From NCBI RefSeq assembly GCF_029076445.1, contig NZ_JARESG010000014.1, forward strand, positions 60,688 through 124,687: a stretch of 64,000 nucleotides of DNA. Direction: 5' to 3'. The notes below the pieces were generated by a model. That model did not search any database. It was not told where the DNA came from and saw nothing but the letters and a program-made list of their open reading frames with translations. The stretch comes from Pseudarthrobacter naphthalenicus (lineage in GTDB: Bacteria > Actinomycetota > Actinomycetes > Actinomycetales > Micrococcaceae). Below, piece after piece: positions 25,501 to 34,410 of the stretch. Both the position numbers and the translations under genes were made by a program. Numbering within the stretch: the stretch's first letter is position 1; each line of letters starts with the position of its first letter.

Positions 25501-26199
25501 ATGCCAAATATCTTGATGGTCGTATCGGCCGCCGATTCACTCACCATGAAGGACGGCAGCGAACATCCCACCGGCTACTGGGCCGAGGAACTGGTGGTCT
25601 CACACCAGACCCTCCGGGACGCCGGCCACACAGTCCACATCGCCACGCCCGGCGGAGCAAAGCCCACCGTTGACCAGGTAAGCCTGGCCCCGGAGTCGGC
25701 CGGCGGCAAGGAACGGGCGGACAGCTTCCGCGACTACCTGGCCCGCATCGACGCCGAGCTCTCGGCTCCCCTGGTGCTGGCCGACGTCGACATCGCCGGC
25801 TACGACGCCGTGGTGATGCCCGGTGGCCACGGCCCCATGACCGACCTGTACAAGGACGCCGATCTGGGCCGCCTCCTGGTGGCTGCGGACAGTGCCGGAA
25901 AAATCATCGCCCCGTTCTGCCACGGGCCCGCCGGGCTGCTCAGCGCAACGCTCGACGACGGCTCGTTCGCCTTTGCGGGCCGCCGCCTCACCGTCTTCAC
26001 CAACGATGAGGAACTGAACGGCGGCACCGGGGAGAACACCCCGTGGCTGGTGGAGGACGCGCTGAAGGACAAGGGCGCAGTCATTGAGAACGCGGCGTCC
26101 TGGAGCTCGAACGTGGTCCGCGACGGCAACCTCATCACCGGCCAGAACCCGCAGTCCAGCGAGGACGTGGCGAAGGAAGTCGTCAGCGCGCTGGGCTGA
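25501..26199 (+). CDS. DJ-1/PfpI (Hsp31-like) glutamine amidotransferase-fold protein
   Basis: A 232-aa protein of the Hsp31/DJ-1 group. The nucleophile elbow is PFCHGPAGL with Cys140, and VVMPGGHGPMTDL and GYWAEELV provide the supporting His and acidic residue. Hsp31-like proteins act as glyoxalase III or deglycase-type enzymes and holding chaperones. The start follows GGAGCCACAGC. A strong terminator follows the gene. With the upstream aldo/keto reductase it may clear reactive aldehydes; this pairing is inference. Confidence 0.88.
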   Translation: MPNILMVVSAADSLTMKDGSEHPTGYWAEELVVSHQTLRDAGHTVHIATPGGAKPTVDQVSLAPESAGGKERADSFRDYLARIDAELSAPLVLADVDIAGYDAVVMPGGHGPMTDLYKDADLGRLLVAADSAGKIIAPFCHGPAGLLSATLDDGSFAFAGRRLTVFTNDEELNGGTGENTPWLVEDALKDKGAVIENAASWSSNVVRDGNLITGQNPQSSEDVAKEVVSALG

Positions 26200-26238
26200 T
26201 CGTTTGATTGTTTGGCGGTCGCGTCCTGCGCACGCAGG

Positions 26239-26268
26239 AAGGGGCCCGGCCTGATGGCCGGGCCCCTT
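26239..26268. terminator. Intrinsic terminator after the DJ-1/PfpI gene
   Basis: A 13-bp perfect stem (26239-26251/26256-26268) with a TGAT loop and A/T ends serves the DJ-1 gene and the convergent coiled-coil gene ending at 26344. A small separate dyad (TCCTGCG/CGCAGGA) precedes it. A 13-bp direct repeat (26310-26322, 26329-26341) follows. Confidence 0.85.
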
Positions 26269-26343
26269 CTGTGCGGCGCACATCCTTGGGCGCCGTTCCG
26301 ATGTCCGTTTCTGTACTGAGGTATGCCGTCTGTACTGAGGTGC

Positions 26344-28677
26344 CTAGACGGCGCAACCTCCCGGGCCAACACTTGGATCGATGGCGGCGATTTGCTTCTG
26401 GATGTTTGCCAGCTTGGCGGTGAGGTCAGTCACGATGGCCGTCTGGGCAGCCACGGCGTCCTTCTTGGCCCCCTTCTGACTCTGCACCTCGCGAAGCTTT
26501 GTCTGGGCTGCTACGACCTGTGCATCAAGGGTGGTTAGCTGCGATTGCAGGGATGCAAGGTTGGCCTCCGCGGCGGTGATGTCGCCGGTCAGCTGATCGA
26601 GCTGCTTCAGCAGTGGCGCCACCCGGGTCTGCAGGCTCAGGACTTCGCCTTCCTTGGCAGTGATTTGGCCATTGAGGTCGGCAAGTTTCGCCGAAAGACC
26701 GTCACCGAGCTGATTCAGCGTCGCAATCGCCCCCATTTTGGCCGTGACCGCCTGGTTGGCTGCATCCACGGCCGCCTGAAGGTCCGGCAGCTGACGCTGC
26801 AGGTCAGAAATCGCGGCCTTCTGCCCCTCCACCGCGGCGTTGGCCGCAGCCAGGTTGGCGTTGGCCGAAGCCAGGTCCGCCTTCTTTCCGTCCAGAATGA
26901 GCTGCTGATCCGCGATGGCCTGCTTGGCGGCTTCCACTCCCTGCGTAAGGCTCGGGAGGGCTGCAGCCAGGTCATCTACCACCTTTTGCTGCTCGGTGAC
27001 CGCGTTGCCTGCTGCTGTGGCCGCAGCGTTGAGCGTTGCCAACTCGGTCTGGAGGCCGGTGAGCTCGGTCTGCTTGCCCTCAACGGCAGCGTACGCGTCT
27101 TTGGCCGCCGTCTGCAGAGCCGACACCTGATCCTTCAGTGTGGCAATATCCGCCTGCTTGGCGGTGACCGCCGCGTTGGCGGCGTCGAGCGAGACCTGCA
27201 GCGGCGCGGCCTGCTGCTGCAGGTTGCTGCTTTCTTTCTGCTTGGCCAGCAGCTGGTCATTTAGCGTATTGACCTGAGTCTGGAGCTCGGTCAGGTTGCC
27301 CTGCAGCCCGGAGATCTGCGTGTTTTTGTCGCTGATCTGGGTGTTCACGGTATTGAGCTGTGTCTGCTTCACCGCCCGCTCGTCCTGGAGGTCACGCTTG
27401 GCCTTGGAATTGCCATTGATCGCATCGATGCGCTTGGTCAAGTCTGCGATTTCAGCCGTAAGAGTGTCCTTTTGTGCCTGCAGCGCGGCCAGTTCGTTCT
27501 GGGCTTTGGTCACCTCCGCCTGCTTGGCCGTGACGGCGGCGTTGGCGGTGGCAATCTGGCCCTGCACCGCCGTGATGTCAGCCTTGGCGGCAGCGATCGC
27601 GGCGTCGTTGTCGCTCAAGGCCTTCGCTGCCGCCGCAGCCTTCGTTTGAAGTACCCTCAGGTCCCCCAACGCCACGTTGATGGCGTCGTTCTGGGCTTTG
27701 AGTGCTGCCGAGGCGGCGTCGGCCTTGGCCTGGAGGTTTGCCAGCTCACCCTGGGCAGTGGCAATTTGGCCTTCCTTATTGGTCACGGCGATGCTCGCGG
27801 CCATGGCGGTTATCTGGAGCCCGTTCAATGTCGCCTCAGCGGACGCAACCTTGTCCTTCTGGTCCTGCAGCGCCTGGGCGGCGGTGGTGCCGGCCTGTTC
27901 CAGAACTGAGAGTTGCGTCTGGGCCTGGGTGACCGCCTGCTGCGCGGAGGCTACGGCGGCAGCCGCCTGCGCCGCTTGGGTGGTCAGCGCTGCCAGCTGG
28001 TCCTGGGCTGCCTTGATCTCCGCTTCCTTGGTTGACAGGTCGCCGGATGCCTGGGCAGCGGATTGCTTGAGTCCGTCAAGCTCGGCCTGGGCCGTGGCGA
28101 TGGCTTGGCTATTGGCTGTCAGCGCCGCGTCCAACTCGCCTGCCTTTGCTTTGAGGTCCGCCACTGCTGCCTGTGTGGTCGCGAGGTCAGCCTGAAGCGG
28201 CGACAGTTGGTTGGTCACGTCGGTCTGCTGGTCCTTCAACCCAGCCAAGGCAGCCTGGGCGTCAGCAATCGCGCTGGCCTTAGCCGCCTGCTCATCGGTG
28301 AGCCGGTCAACTTCTGACTGCGCATTGGCCTCGTCCTTCGTCAGGGCGTTCTCCTGCGACGTGAGGTCATCCAGTGCTTTTTGGGCGGCGGCAACGTCTG
28401 CGGCCAGTCCATCGGCCTGAGCTTGGAGCTTTGCTTTGTCTGCCTGCAGGGCGGCGATGGCGGCAGCGTTCTTCTTGACTGCAGCCTTCATCAGATTTTC
28501 CTGGACGAAGCCCCGGTGCGCCTGCTGATTAATCACGCCGTTGCAGATGCCGGTGACCCCGCTCGGAGCGGCCATGGCGGGCTGGACCAGGACCAGGCTG
28601 CTGGTGAGCAGGCCGGGCAGGATAACCGCAGCGGCGAGGCGACGGGCAAAGACGGATTTGGACGCTGCAGTAGTCAT
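26344..28677 (-). CDS. Secreted long coiled-coil protein
   Basis: A 777-aa protein with a signal peptide (residues 1-36, cleavage after PAMA) followed by about 700 residues of unbroken heptad-like Ala/Leu/Gln/Lys/Asp sequence. The recurrent module AANAAVTAKQA(D/E) appears about four times. The mature protein has just two cysteines, Cys45 and Cys775, at its extreme ends, no Trp, and one Tyr. No catalytic domain or sorting signal is visible. It resembles filament or spacer proteins, but I recognise no named family. It is transcribed alone and ends before the shared terminator at 26239. Confidence 0.82.
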   Translation of the reverse strand: MTTAASKSVFARRLAAAVILPGLLTSSLVLVQPAMAAPSGVTGICNGVINQQAHRGFVQENLMKAAVKKNAAAIAALQADKAKLQAQADGLAADVAAAQKALDDLTSQENALTKDEANAQSEVDRLTDEQAAKASAIADAQAALAGLKDQQTDVTNQLSPLQADLATTQAAVADLKAKAGELDAALTANSQAIATAQAELDGLKQSAAQASGDLSTKEAEIKAAQDQLAALTTQAAQAAAAVASAQQAVTQAQTQLSVLEQAGTTAAQALQDQKDKVASAEATLNGLQITAMAASIAVTNKEGQIATAQGELANLQAKADAASAALKAQNDAINVALGDLRVLQTKAAAAAKALSDNDAAIAAAKADITAVQGQIATANAAVTAKQAEVTKAQNELAALQAQKDTLTAEIADLTKRIDAINGNSKAKRDLQDERAVKQTQLNTVNTQISDKNTQISGLQGNLTELQTQVNTLNDQLLAKQKESSNLQQQAAPLQVSLDAANAAVTAKQADIATLKDQVSALQTAAKDAYAAVEGKQTELTGLQTELATLNAAATAAGNAVTEQQKVVDDLAAALPSLTQGVEAAKQAIADQQLILDGKKADLASANANLAAANAAVEGQKAAISDLQRQLPDLQAAVDAANQAVTAKMGAIATLNQLGDGLSAKLADLNGQITAKEGEVLSLQTRVAPLLKQLDQLTGDITAAEANLASLQSQLTTLDAQVVAAQTKLREVQSQKGAKKDAVAAQTAIVTDLTAKLANIQKQIAAIDPSVGPGGCAV

Positions 28678-28979
28678 AAAGAAAACTCCCCATTGAGACC
28701 GGTGGTGCGGCCACCTGGCCGCTCATTACCCCACCGTAGAGGGATCGCCGGGGGTGCACACGCGTAGTCGCCACCCGTCTTTTTTGGATGAGTACTCACA
28801 TTCGCAACCGGTTTCCGGGGCACTACTTGGTTTGTGACGGCCCCTGACGCCCGGTTAACGGCCGTTACCCCTCATATCGCACCGTTTCGGCGGCCTTTGA
28901 TCGGGTGCTGATGCTCACGGATAGTAGCTGCCACAGGCGTTATTTCCGCTGCATCACCGTCAACTTTCAAGGGGCAATC
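28678..28979. other. Divergent intergenic region (302 bp)
   Basis: This spacer holds the promoters of the coiled-coil gene (minus) and the binding-lipoprotein gene (plus). It includes a T6 run at 28780-28785 and an inverted GGTTAACGGCCGTTACC-like element around 28853-28870, a possible operator. I see no small gene or known riboswitch in it. Confidence 0.4.
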
Positions 28980-29963
28980 ATGACCAGAGTCAAAACCAAA
29001 CAGGCTGCCGCCGCAGCACTCGCACTGAGCTCCCTCCTGGCGCTGGGCGCCTGCTCGGACCCGGGCGCGACGGCGGCGGCGGCACCGGCGTCGGGCGCCA
29101 CAACTACCGCGGCGGGCAAGACGTTTAATCTGACTCCCGAGCAGGACCGCTTCAAGGTGAACGTCGATCCGGAGGCGGCGGCACTGGTCCCCGCCGCCAT
29201 CAAGGCGGACGGCAAACTCACCGTGGTCACCACCGGAGGCTCAGCTCCGCTGACGCTCTTCGCCACGGACAACAAGACGCTCATCGGCAGCGAAGTGGAC
29301 ATCGCCTACGCGGTGGGCGCAGCCCTGGGACTGGATGTCGAAGTGCTTCCCGTCGCGTGGGCCGACTGGCCGTTAGGCGTCGAATCCGGGAAGTACGAGG
29401 CAGTCCTGTCCAACGTCACCGTCACCGAGGCGCGGAAGGAGAAATTCGACTTCGCAACCTACCGCAACGACCTTCTGGGTTTCTACGCCAAGGCCGACAC
29501 CACCATCGGAGCCATCAAGGAAGCGAAGGATGTGGCCGGCAAACGCATCATCGTCGGTTCCGGCACCAACCAGGAGGCAATCCTGGTGCGCTGGGACGAG
29601 GAGAACAAGGCGAAGGGCCTGGAGCCGGTGGCCTTCCAGTATTACGACGACGACTCCGCCTCCACGCTCGCCCTCCAGTCGGGCCGCGCGGACCTGACGT
29701 TCGGCCCGAACGCATCGGCCGCCTACAAGGCCGCCAAGGACGGCAAGACCAAGGAAGTGGGCACCCTGAACGGCGGCTGGCCCCTTACTGCGGAGATCGC
29801 GTTCACCACCCAAAAGGGCAACGGACTCGCGGTCGCTGCCCAGACGGCCCTGAACCAGCTCATCGACGACGGCACCTACACCAAGATCCTGGACCGCTGG
29901 GGCCTGACATCCGAGGCCATCCAGAAGTCCGAACTGAACCCGGCAGGCCTTCCCAAGAAGTAG
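28980..29963 (+). CDS. Amino-acid ABC transporter substrate-binding lipoprotein (orphan)
   Basis: A 327-aa extracytoplasmic solute-binding protein of family 3. A lipoprotein signal ends in LLALGACSD (lipobox Cys23 or so), followed by an Ala/Thr linker. The binding domain has IGSEVDIAYAVGAALGLD, EAVLSNVTVTEARKEKFDF and GSGTNQEAILVRW. It is clearly paralogous to the binding protein at 35240-36295. No permease or ATPase gene is adjacent, so it may deliver ligand to the transporter at 36305-38178. The ATG at 28980 follows AAGGGG. A strong terminator follows. Confidence 0.9.
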   Translation: MTRVKTKQAAAAALALSSLLALGACSDPGATAAAAPASGATTTAAGKTFNLTPEQDRFKVNVDPEAAALVPAAIKADGKLTVVTTGGSAPLTLFATDNKTLIGSEVDIAYAVGAALGLDVEVLPVAWADWPLGVESGKYEAVLSNVTVTEARKEKFDFATYRNDLLGFYAKADTTIGAIKEAKDVAGKRIIVGSGTNQEAILVRWDEENKAKGLEPVAFQYYDDDSASTLALQSGRADLTFGPNASAAYKAAKDGKTKEVGTLNGGWPLTAEIAFTTQKGNGLAVAAQTALNQLIDDGTYTKILDRWGLTSEAIQKSELNPAGLPKK

Positions 29964-29974
29964 CCTGCCGATGC

Positions 29975-30014
29975 AGAATCCCCGTCTCGCTCCAGCGAGG
30001 CGGGGATTCTTTTT
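29975..30014 (+). terminator. Rho-independent terminator after the binding-lipoprotein gene
   Basis: A 17-bp stem (29975-29991/29994-30010, one G-T pair) is followed by a run of five T. It closes the lipoprotein gene and also separates it from the convergent MarR gene ending at 30021. Confidence 0.92.
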
Positions 30015-30020
30015 GCCCGA

Positions 30021-30461
30021 CTACCTGTCCGCGGTACGGAGGCGAAGGACAACATCGCCCAGCGCATCGAGGGAGGCGAAGAGGGATTCCCGGTGTTCGG
30101 GTGAGAGCTGCTCCAGCACTTCCTCCAGGGAGCCCGTCACCGCAGCGTCGATGCTGCTCTTGTTCCGTCGGGCCTCATCGGTCAGGGACAGCAACGACTT
30201 TCGTTTGTCGTCCGGATCCGCAACCCGTTCCACCAGCCCGCGCGCACTGAGTTCGCGGACGGCGGCGGAGACGTTCGAGGGCTTGATGTCCAGCGCGGCC
30301 CCCACTTCGGTGACGCTCGATCTCTCGTTGCCTTCCAGGTATCCGAGGATGACCCGCTCCGTGGCGGGCAGGGGTTCAAAACCGGCCCGGATGGGGCCTT
30401 TGCGTTGAACCCACCAGGCCAGCTCCAGGAGCGCCTTCGCCGCCTCATGCACTTTTTCCAT
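30021..30461 (-). CDS. MarR family transcriptional regulator
   Basis: A 146-aa winged helix protein. The DNA-binding part (TEVGAALDIKPSNVSAAVRE, then LVERVADPDDKRKSLLSLTD) matches MarR, with dimerisation helices at both ends. It is divergent from a Bcr/CflA-type efflux gene; the usual arrangement is a repressor released by the pump's drug substrate. A palindromic AT-rich site (30475-30500) lies directly before its start. Confidence 0.9.
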   Translation of the reverse strand: MEKVHEAAKALLELAWWVQRKGPIRAGFEPLPATERVILGYLEGNERSSVTEVGAALDIKPSNVSAAVRELSARGLVERVADPDDKRKSLLSLTDEARRNKSSIDAAVTGSLEEVLEQLSPEHRESLFASLDALGDVVLRLRTADR

Positions 30462-30474
30462 TCCACAATTTTGC

Positions 30475-30500
30475 TATGCTTACATACATATGTCAACATA
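30475..30500. promoter_or_regulatory. Candidate MarR operator
   Basis: An AT-rich imperfect palindrome with outer TATG/CATA and inner ACATA..TATGT elements lies 14 bp before the MarR start and 40 bp before the efflux start. Local base composition differs sharply from the GC-rich surroundings. Binding here would shut off both divergent genes. Confidence 0.65.
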
Positions 30501-30540
30501 ACTAACTCGCTGAATCAGAGAAAGTGAACCGCCCCACCAC

Positions 30541-31785
30541 ATGACCACGACTTCAAAAGCATCAGTGTCTCTGATGACCATGCTGGCGCTCCTCAGCGCC
30601 CTGGGCCCCTTTGCCATCGACATGTACCTGCCAGCTTTCCCGCAGATGATGCAGGACCTGAACACCACCGCAGCCTCCATCCAGCTGACACTCACCACCT
30701 TCATGCTCGGCATGGCCGTCGGCCAGCTGGTCATTGGACCACTTTCCGACCAGTTCGGCCGGCGCAAGCCGCTGCTGATCGGCGCCCTCGCATGCCTGGC
30801 GGCCAGTGTGCTCTGCGCCGTGGCACCCAACATCGAGACCCTGATCGGCATGCGCTTCCTGCAGGGATTCGCGGGGGCGGCAGGCGTGGTCCTGGCCCGC
30901 GCCATCGTTTCCGATTCAGCCCGCGGCGTGCACGCCGCCAAGCAGTTCGGCATCCTGATGGCCGTGGGCGGCATCGCTCCGGTCCTCTCGCCGCTGGCCG
31001 GCGGCGGTGTCATCGGCTTCGCCGGCTGGCGCGGTGTGTTCTGGGCCCTGGCTGTCCTGAACCTGCTGATGGTCATCGGTTCCATCACCATCGTGAAGGA
31101 AAGCCTGCCGCGGGAACACCGCAGCAAGGGCGGCGTGAAAGAGCTGTTCGCCAGCACCGGACGCGTGCTGGGCAACCGGCGCTACCTTGGCTTCACGTTC
31201 GCGTTCGCCTTCGCCATGGCGGCCATGTTCGGCTACATCTCCGCCTCGCCCTTTGTCTACCAAAACATCCTGGGACTCAACCCCACGGCATTTTCGCTGC
31301 TGTTCGCCGTGAACGCGCTGGGCATCACCATCACCAGCGTCGTTGGCGTCAAGCTGATTGGCACCCTGAGCCCACTGCGCATGACGTACATCGGCGCCTC
31401 GGGCCTGGTGGTGTTCAGCGCCGGGCTGCTGGCAGTGGTCACGGCAGGGAACACGCCGCTGTTCCCGACGCTGGCGCTGCTCTTCCTGGCCATCTCCTCC
31501 CTGGGCTTCATCTTCGGCAACGCCGCGGCCCTGGCCACGGACCAGGTCAAGAAGTACGCAGGCACCGGGTCCGCAGTCATGGGTGCGCTCCAGTTCACCC
31601 TGGCCGCCATCGCGTCGCCCCTGGTGGGCCTCGCCGGAGAAGGCAGCGCCACGCCGATGGCCATCGTGATGCTGGTGGCGGGGGGCATCGCCCTCCTCAG
31701 CCTGATCACGCTCACCCGCGGCGGCGCACCCCTTCCGGCCGCTGCCGGGCAGGAGGAAAGGCAGCCGGCAACCGCATCCCGCTGA
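30541..31785 (+). CDS. Bcr/CflA family multidrug efflux MFS transporter
   Basis: A 414-aa transporter with 12 membrane segments. The N-terminus has the Bcr/CflA hallmark LGPFAIDMYLPAFPQMMQDL followed by MFS motif A (GPLSDQFGRRKPLLIG). It would export drugs or metabolites by proton antiport. It is divergent from the MarR gene with an operator-like site between. The C-terminus ends in a short hydrophilic tail. A hairpin follows the gene. Confidence 0.93.
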   Translation: MTTTSKASVSLMTMLALLSALGPFAIDMYLPAFPQMMQDLNTTAASIQLTLTTFMLGMAVGQLVIGPLSDQFGRRKPLLIGALACLAASVLCAVAPNIETLIGMRFLQGFAGAAGVVLARAIVSDSARGVHAAKQFGILMAVGGIAPVLSPLAGGGVIGFAGWRGVFWALAVLNLLMVIGSITIVKESLPREHRSKGGVKELFASTGRVLGNRRYLGFTFAFAFAMAAMFGYISASPFVYQNILGLNPTAFSLLFAVNALGITITSVVGVKLIGTLSPLRMTYIGASGLVVFSAGLLAVVTAGNTPLFPTLALLFLAISSLGFIFGNAAALATDQVKKYAGTGSAVMGALQFTLAAIASPLVGLAGEGSATPMAIVMLVAGGIALLSLITLTRGGAPLPAAAGQEERQPATASR

Positions 31786-31871
31786 CCCGCAACAGTTCTA
31801 CAGCAGCTGCTCCCACACCGTCAGCTGCAGCCTGACGGTGCCGCGGGTAACCGCACCTTCACGGGAAGGTT

Positions 31872-31903
31872 CGACGACGGCGCTCCCCTCGCCGCCGTCG
31901 TCG
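31872..31903. terminator. Probable terminator between convergent genes
   Basis: An 11-bp stem (31872-31882/31893-31903) with a 10-nt loop, followed by a T-containing stretch. It lies between the efflux gene (ends 31785) and the NtaA-type gene (ends 31932). Confidence 0.6.
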
Positions 31904-31931
31904 TCCTTTCTCCCCAAACCCGCCGCACGCA

Positions 31932-33305
31932 TCAGGCGTGCACCGTCTCCGCGGCTTCATCCGCGGTGCGTACCGGTGTTCCCAGGCCGAGGTTTTCGCG
32001 CAGCGTGGAGCCGGCATACCCGGTGGGATAGACCCCGCGCGCCTGGAGTTCGGGCACCAGGCGGTTCACGATGTCGTCCAGGCCGGTGGGAATCAGCCAC
32101 GGCGAGATGTTGAACCCGTCCACAGCGCCCACCCGCGCGTACTCGGCCAGCTGGTCCGCCACCTCAACGTACGAACCCGTAAAGCTGGAATCCACCCGTG
32201 CGGTGCGGGAGGTGACGAACTGCCGGATCGACAGGCCCTTCTCCTTGGCCTCTGCCCGCCACTGGTCCGCCAACTGCCGCGCTTTGGCGCCGTGGAAGCC
32301 GCTGCCGCGGGTCTCGGAGGTCTCCTCCACCACTGGGTCGATTTCCGGCAGCGGACCATCCGGATCGTATTCCGAAAGCTCGCGGCCCCAGAACTGCTCC
32401 AGGTAGGCGATGGCCTGCTGCGGGCCGATCTGCAGGCTGCGCACCCACTCCTTCTTCTCTGCCGCCTCCGCAGCGGTGGGGGCCAGAATGAACTCGCTGG
32501 CCGGCATGATCTGGACGGCGTTGGCACCCCGGCCCGCGGCCAGCAACCGCCCCACGAGGTCCTTGCGGAACTCCACGGCGGCGTCGAATTTGGGGTGCGC
32601 GGAGAAGATCACGTCCGCCTGGCGGGCAGCAAAGTTGCGGCCCTCAGGCGAGTCGCCGGCCTGGAACAGCACCGGGCGGTACTGGGCGCTGCGCGGCAGG
32701 CGCGGGGTCACATCCACCGTATAGTGCTGGCCCTCGTGGAGTACCCGCCCGGCAGGACCGTCCGGAGTTTCCCACGAATCCCAGATCCGCTTGGCCGTCT
32801 CCACGAACGCCTCCGCATGCTTGTACCGGTCCGCGTGGTCCAGGTATCCCCCGCGGCGGAAGTTGGCCCCGGTCCAGGCGTTGTCGGTGGTCACGATGTT
32901 CCACGCGGCGCGCCCGCCGGAGATCAGGTCAAGCGAGGCGAGCCGGTGCGCCAGGTCGGCGGGGTCGTTGTAGGTGGTGTTCTGGGTGGCCACCAGGCCG
33001 ATGTTCTTCGTGACGGACGCAAGTGCCGCAAGCATGGTCTGCGCGTCCGGCCGGCCCACCACGTCCAGCGCGTGCGGCCGGCCCAGATGTTCACGCAGGC
33101 GGAGCCCCTCGCCCAGGAAGAACGCGGCGAACAGCCCCCGCTCAGCGGTCTGGGCGACGCGGCGGAACGACTCGAAGTCCGTCTGCGAGCCGGATTCGGC
33201 CGCCTTCCAGATGGTGCCGGAGTTCACGCCCTGAAAGAAGACGCCGAACTGGATCTGGCCGCTCGGAGTGAAGACCTCGGATTTAGCACGGTTGTGCTGT
33301 GACAT
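31932..33305 (-). CDS. NtaA/SnaA/DszA-type FMN-dependent monooxygenase
   Basis: A 457-aa two-component flavin monooxygenase of the nitrilotriacetate monooxygenase group. Features are IQFGVFFQGVNSGTIWKA at the start, LDLISGGRAAWNIVTTDNAW, and RYKHAEAFVETAKRIWDSWE. It needs FMNH2 from a separate reductase; none is encoded here. Its relatives oxidise aminopolycarboxylates, sulfur compounds or S-succinocysteine derivatives. The ATG at 33305 after AAGGGG is chosen; upstream open frame is the end of the neighbour. It is the last gene of a six-gene operon with an ABC transporter. Confidence 0.88.
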   Translation of the reverse strand: MSQHNRAKSEVFTPSGQIQFGVFFQGVNSGTIWKAAESGSQTDFESFRRVAQTAERGLFAAFFLGEGLRLREHLGRPHALDVVGRPDAQTMLAALASVTKNIGLVATQNTTYNDPADLAHRLASLDLISGGRAAWNIVTTDNAWTGANFRRGGYLDHADRYKHAEAFVETAKRIWDSWETPDGPAGRVLHEGQHYTVDVTPRLPRSAQYRPVLFQAGDSPEGRNFAARQADVIFSAHPKFDAAVEFRKDLVGRLLAAGRGANAVQIMPASEFILAPTAAEAAEKKEWVRSLQIGPQQAIAYLEQFWGRELSEYDPDGPLPEIDPVVEETSETRGSGFHGAKARQLADQWRAEAKEKGLSIRQFVTSRTARVDSSFTGSYVEVADQLAEYARVGAVDGFNISPWLIPTGLDDIVNRLVPELQARGVYPTGYAGSTLRENLGLGTPVRTADEAAETVHA

Positions 33306-33315
33306 GGTTTTCCCC

Positions 33316-34410
33316 TTAGTTTCCGGCGCCGACGGGCGCAGTAGCGGCGTTGGATGCGGCGGTGGCGTAGCGGCTGGCGGGGCGCGAAAGCCCCAGCAGG
33401 TCACGGAAGGTTCCGTCCTGGAGCACCGGGCGGAGGACGCCGCGGCGGCGCAGTTCCGGCAGCACCAGCCGGCCCAGTTCCTCCAGGTCAACCAAGAGCG
33501 ACGCCGGGTGGAGGCGCACGCCGTCGGCCTCCTTCAGGAGTCCGGTAAGGAAGTCCGTGAGACCGGCGGCGGAACCGGCGTAGGCAGCACGGCCGGAGTC
33601 AAAGCCAGCCGCCCGCCCGGCCGCGGCCTGCCCGCGGGCGTCCAGCACGACGTCGAGCTCGGCGATCACCGCAACGCCGGCACCCACCCGGGACCGCGCA
33701 TCGCGGACCTCGGCGGCCAGCAGTTCCACGGTGGGCGCGGACACCAGCACGGCGTCCAGGGTGTCCGCCGGAACCTCTCCCAGCAATGACGACGGGGCCA
33801 GGACGGGCAGCTGCCCCTGCAGCGGCCGCGGAATGATGGACGGCCCCTTGACGGAATAACCCGCGCCGGCAAATCCGGCAGGCGTTTCAACGTCAACGGC
33901 CGTATCGATATCGATATAGTGCAGCTTGTCCACGTCGATGTACCGGCCGGTTGAGACATCGCGGATCACGGCGTCGTCCTCCCACGAATCCCACAGCCGG
34001 CGGGACACCTCGATGGAAGCGGCGGCCTCCTGACCCAGCGCGGCGCCGGTCACGGAGGAACGTCCGACGGCGGCGGCAGCCTCAGCTGATTCCGCCGCGG
34101 TTGCGATCCACCCGGCGCGGCCGCCGGAGACGTAATCGAGGCTTGCCAGCTGGGTGGAAACGTGGAATGGCTCGGTGTAAACGGTGTCCACCTCGGGGAC
34201 CAGCGCGATGCTGCGGGTCAGCGGTCCGGCGTAAGCGGCACGCTGGAGGGCGTTGGCGCGGCCGGACGCCGGGGCGTCCGCGAAGGTGGCCACGTGGAAC
34301 CCCGCGGATTCCGCCGCGAGCACGGCACGGGTGATGTCCGTGCCGTGCCAGCCGGCGCCGTCGAGTTCGATGGCAAGGAACCCTGCCTGATGTATCGAAG
34401 AGGTGCTCAT
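33316..34410 (-). CDS. LLM class flavin-dependent oxidoreductase
   Basis: A 364-aa luciferase-like protein with LASLDYVSGGRAGWIATAAE, RLWDSWEDDAVIRD and C-terminal LPELRRRGVL. It is shorter and more divergent than the adjacent NtaA-type enzyme, but the shared SGGRA and RLWDSWE motifs show common ancestry. The start overlaps the DUF1684 gene by 4 nt; the next gene begins 10 nt after its stop. Two such enzymes beside a polar amino acid transporter recall the YtmO/YtnJ pair of Bacillus. Confidence 0.82.
   Translation of the reverse strand: MSTSSIHQAGFLAIELDGAGWHGTDITRAVLAAESAGFHVATFADAPASGRANALQRAAYAGPLTRSIALVPEVDTVYTEPFHVSTQLASLDYVSGGRAGWIATAAESAEAAAAVGRSSVTGAALGQEAAASIEVSRRLWDSWEDDAVIRDVSTGRYIDVDKLHYIDIDTAVDVETPAGFAGAGYSVKGPSIIPRPLQGQLPVLAPSSLLGEVPADTLDAVLVSAPTVELLAAEVRDARSRVGAGVAVIAELDVVLDARGQAAAGRAAGFDSGRAAYAGSAAGLTDFLTGLLKEADGVRLHPASLLVDLEELGRLVLPELRRRGVLRPVLQDGTFRDLLGLSRPASRYATAASNAATAPVGAGN

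Noticed and set aside
26310..26341. 13-bp direct repeat after the DJ-1 terminator
   Set aside because: Only two copies 19 bp apart and no mobile gene nearby; too little to call an attachment site or target-site duplication.
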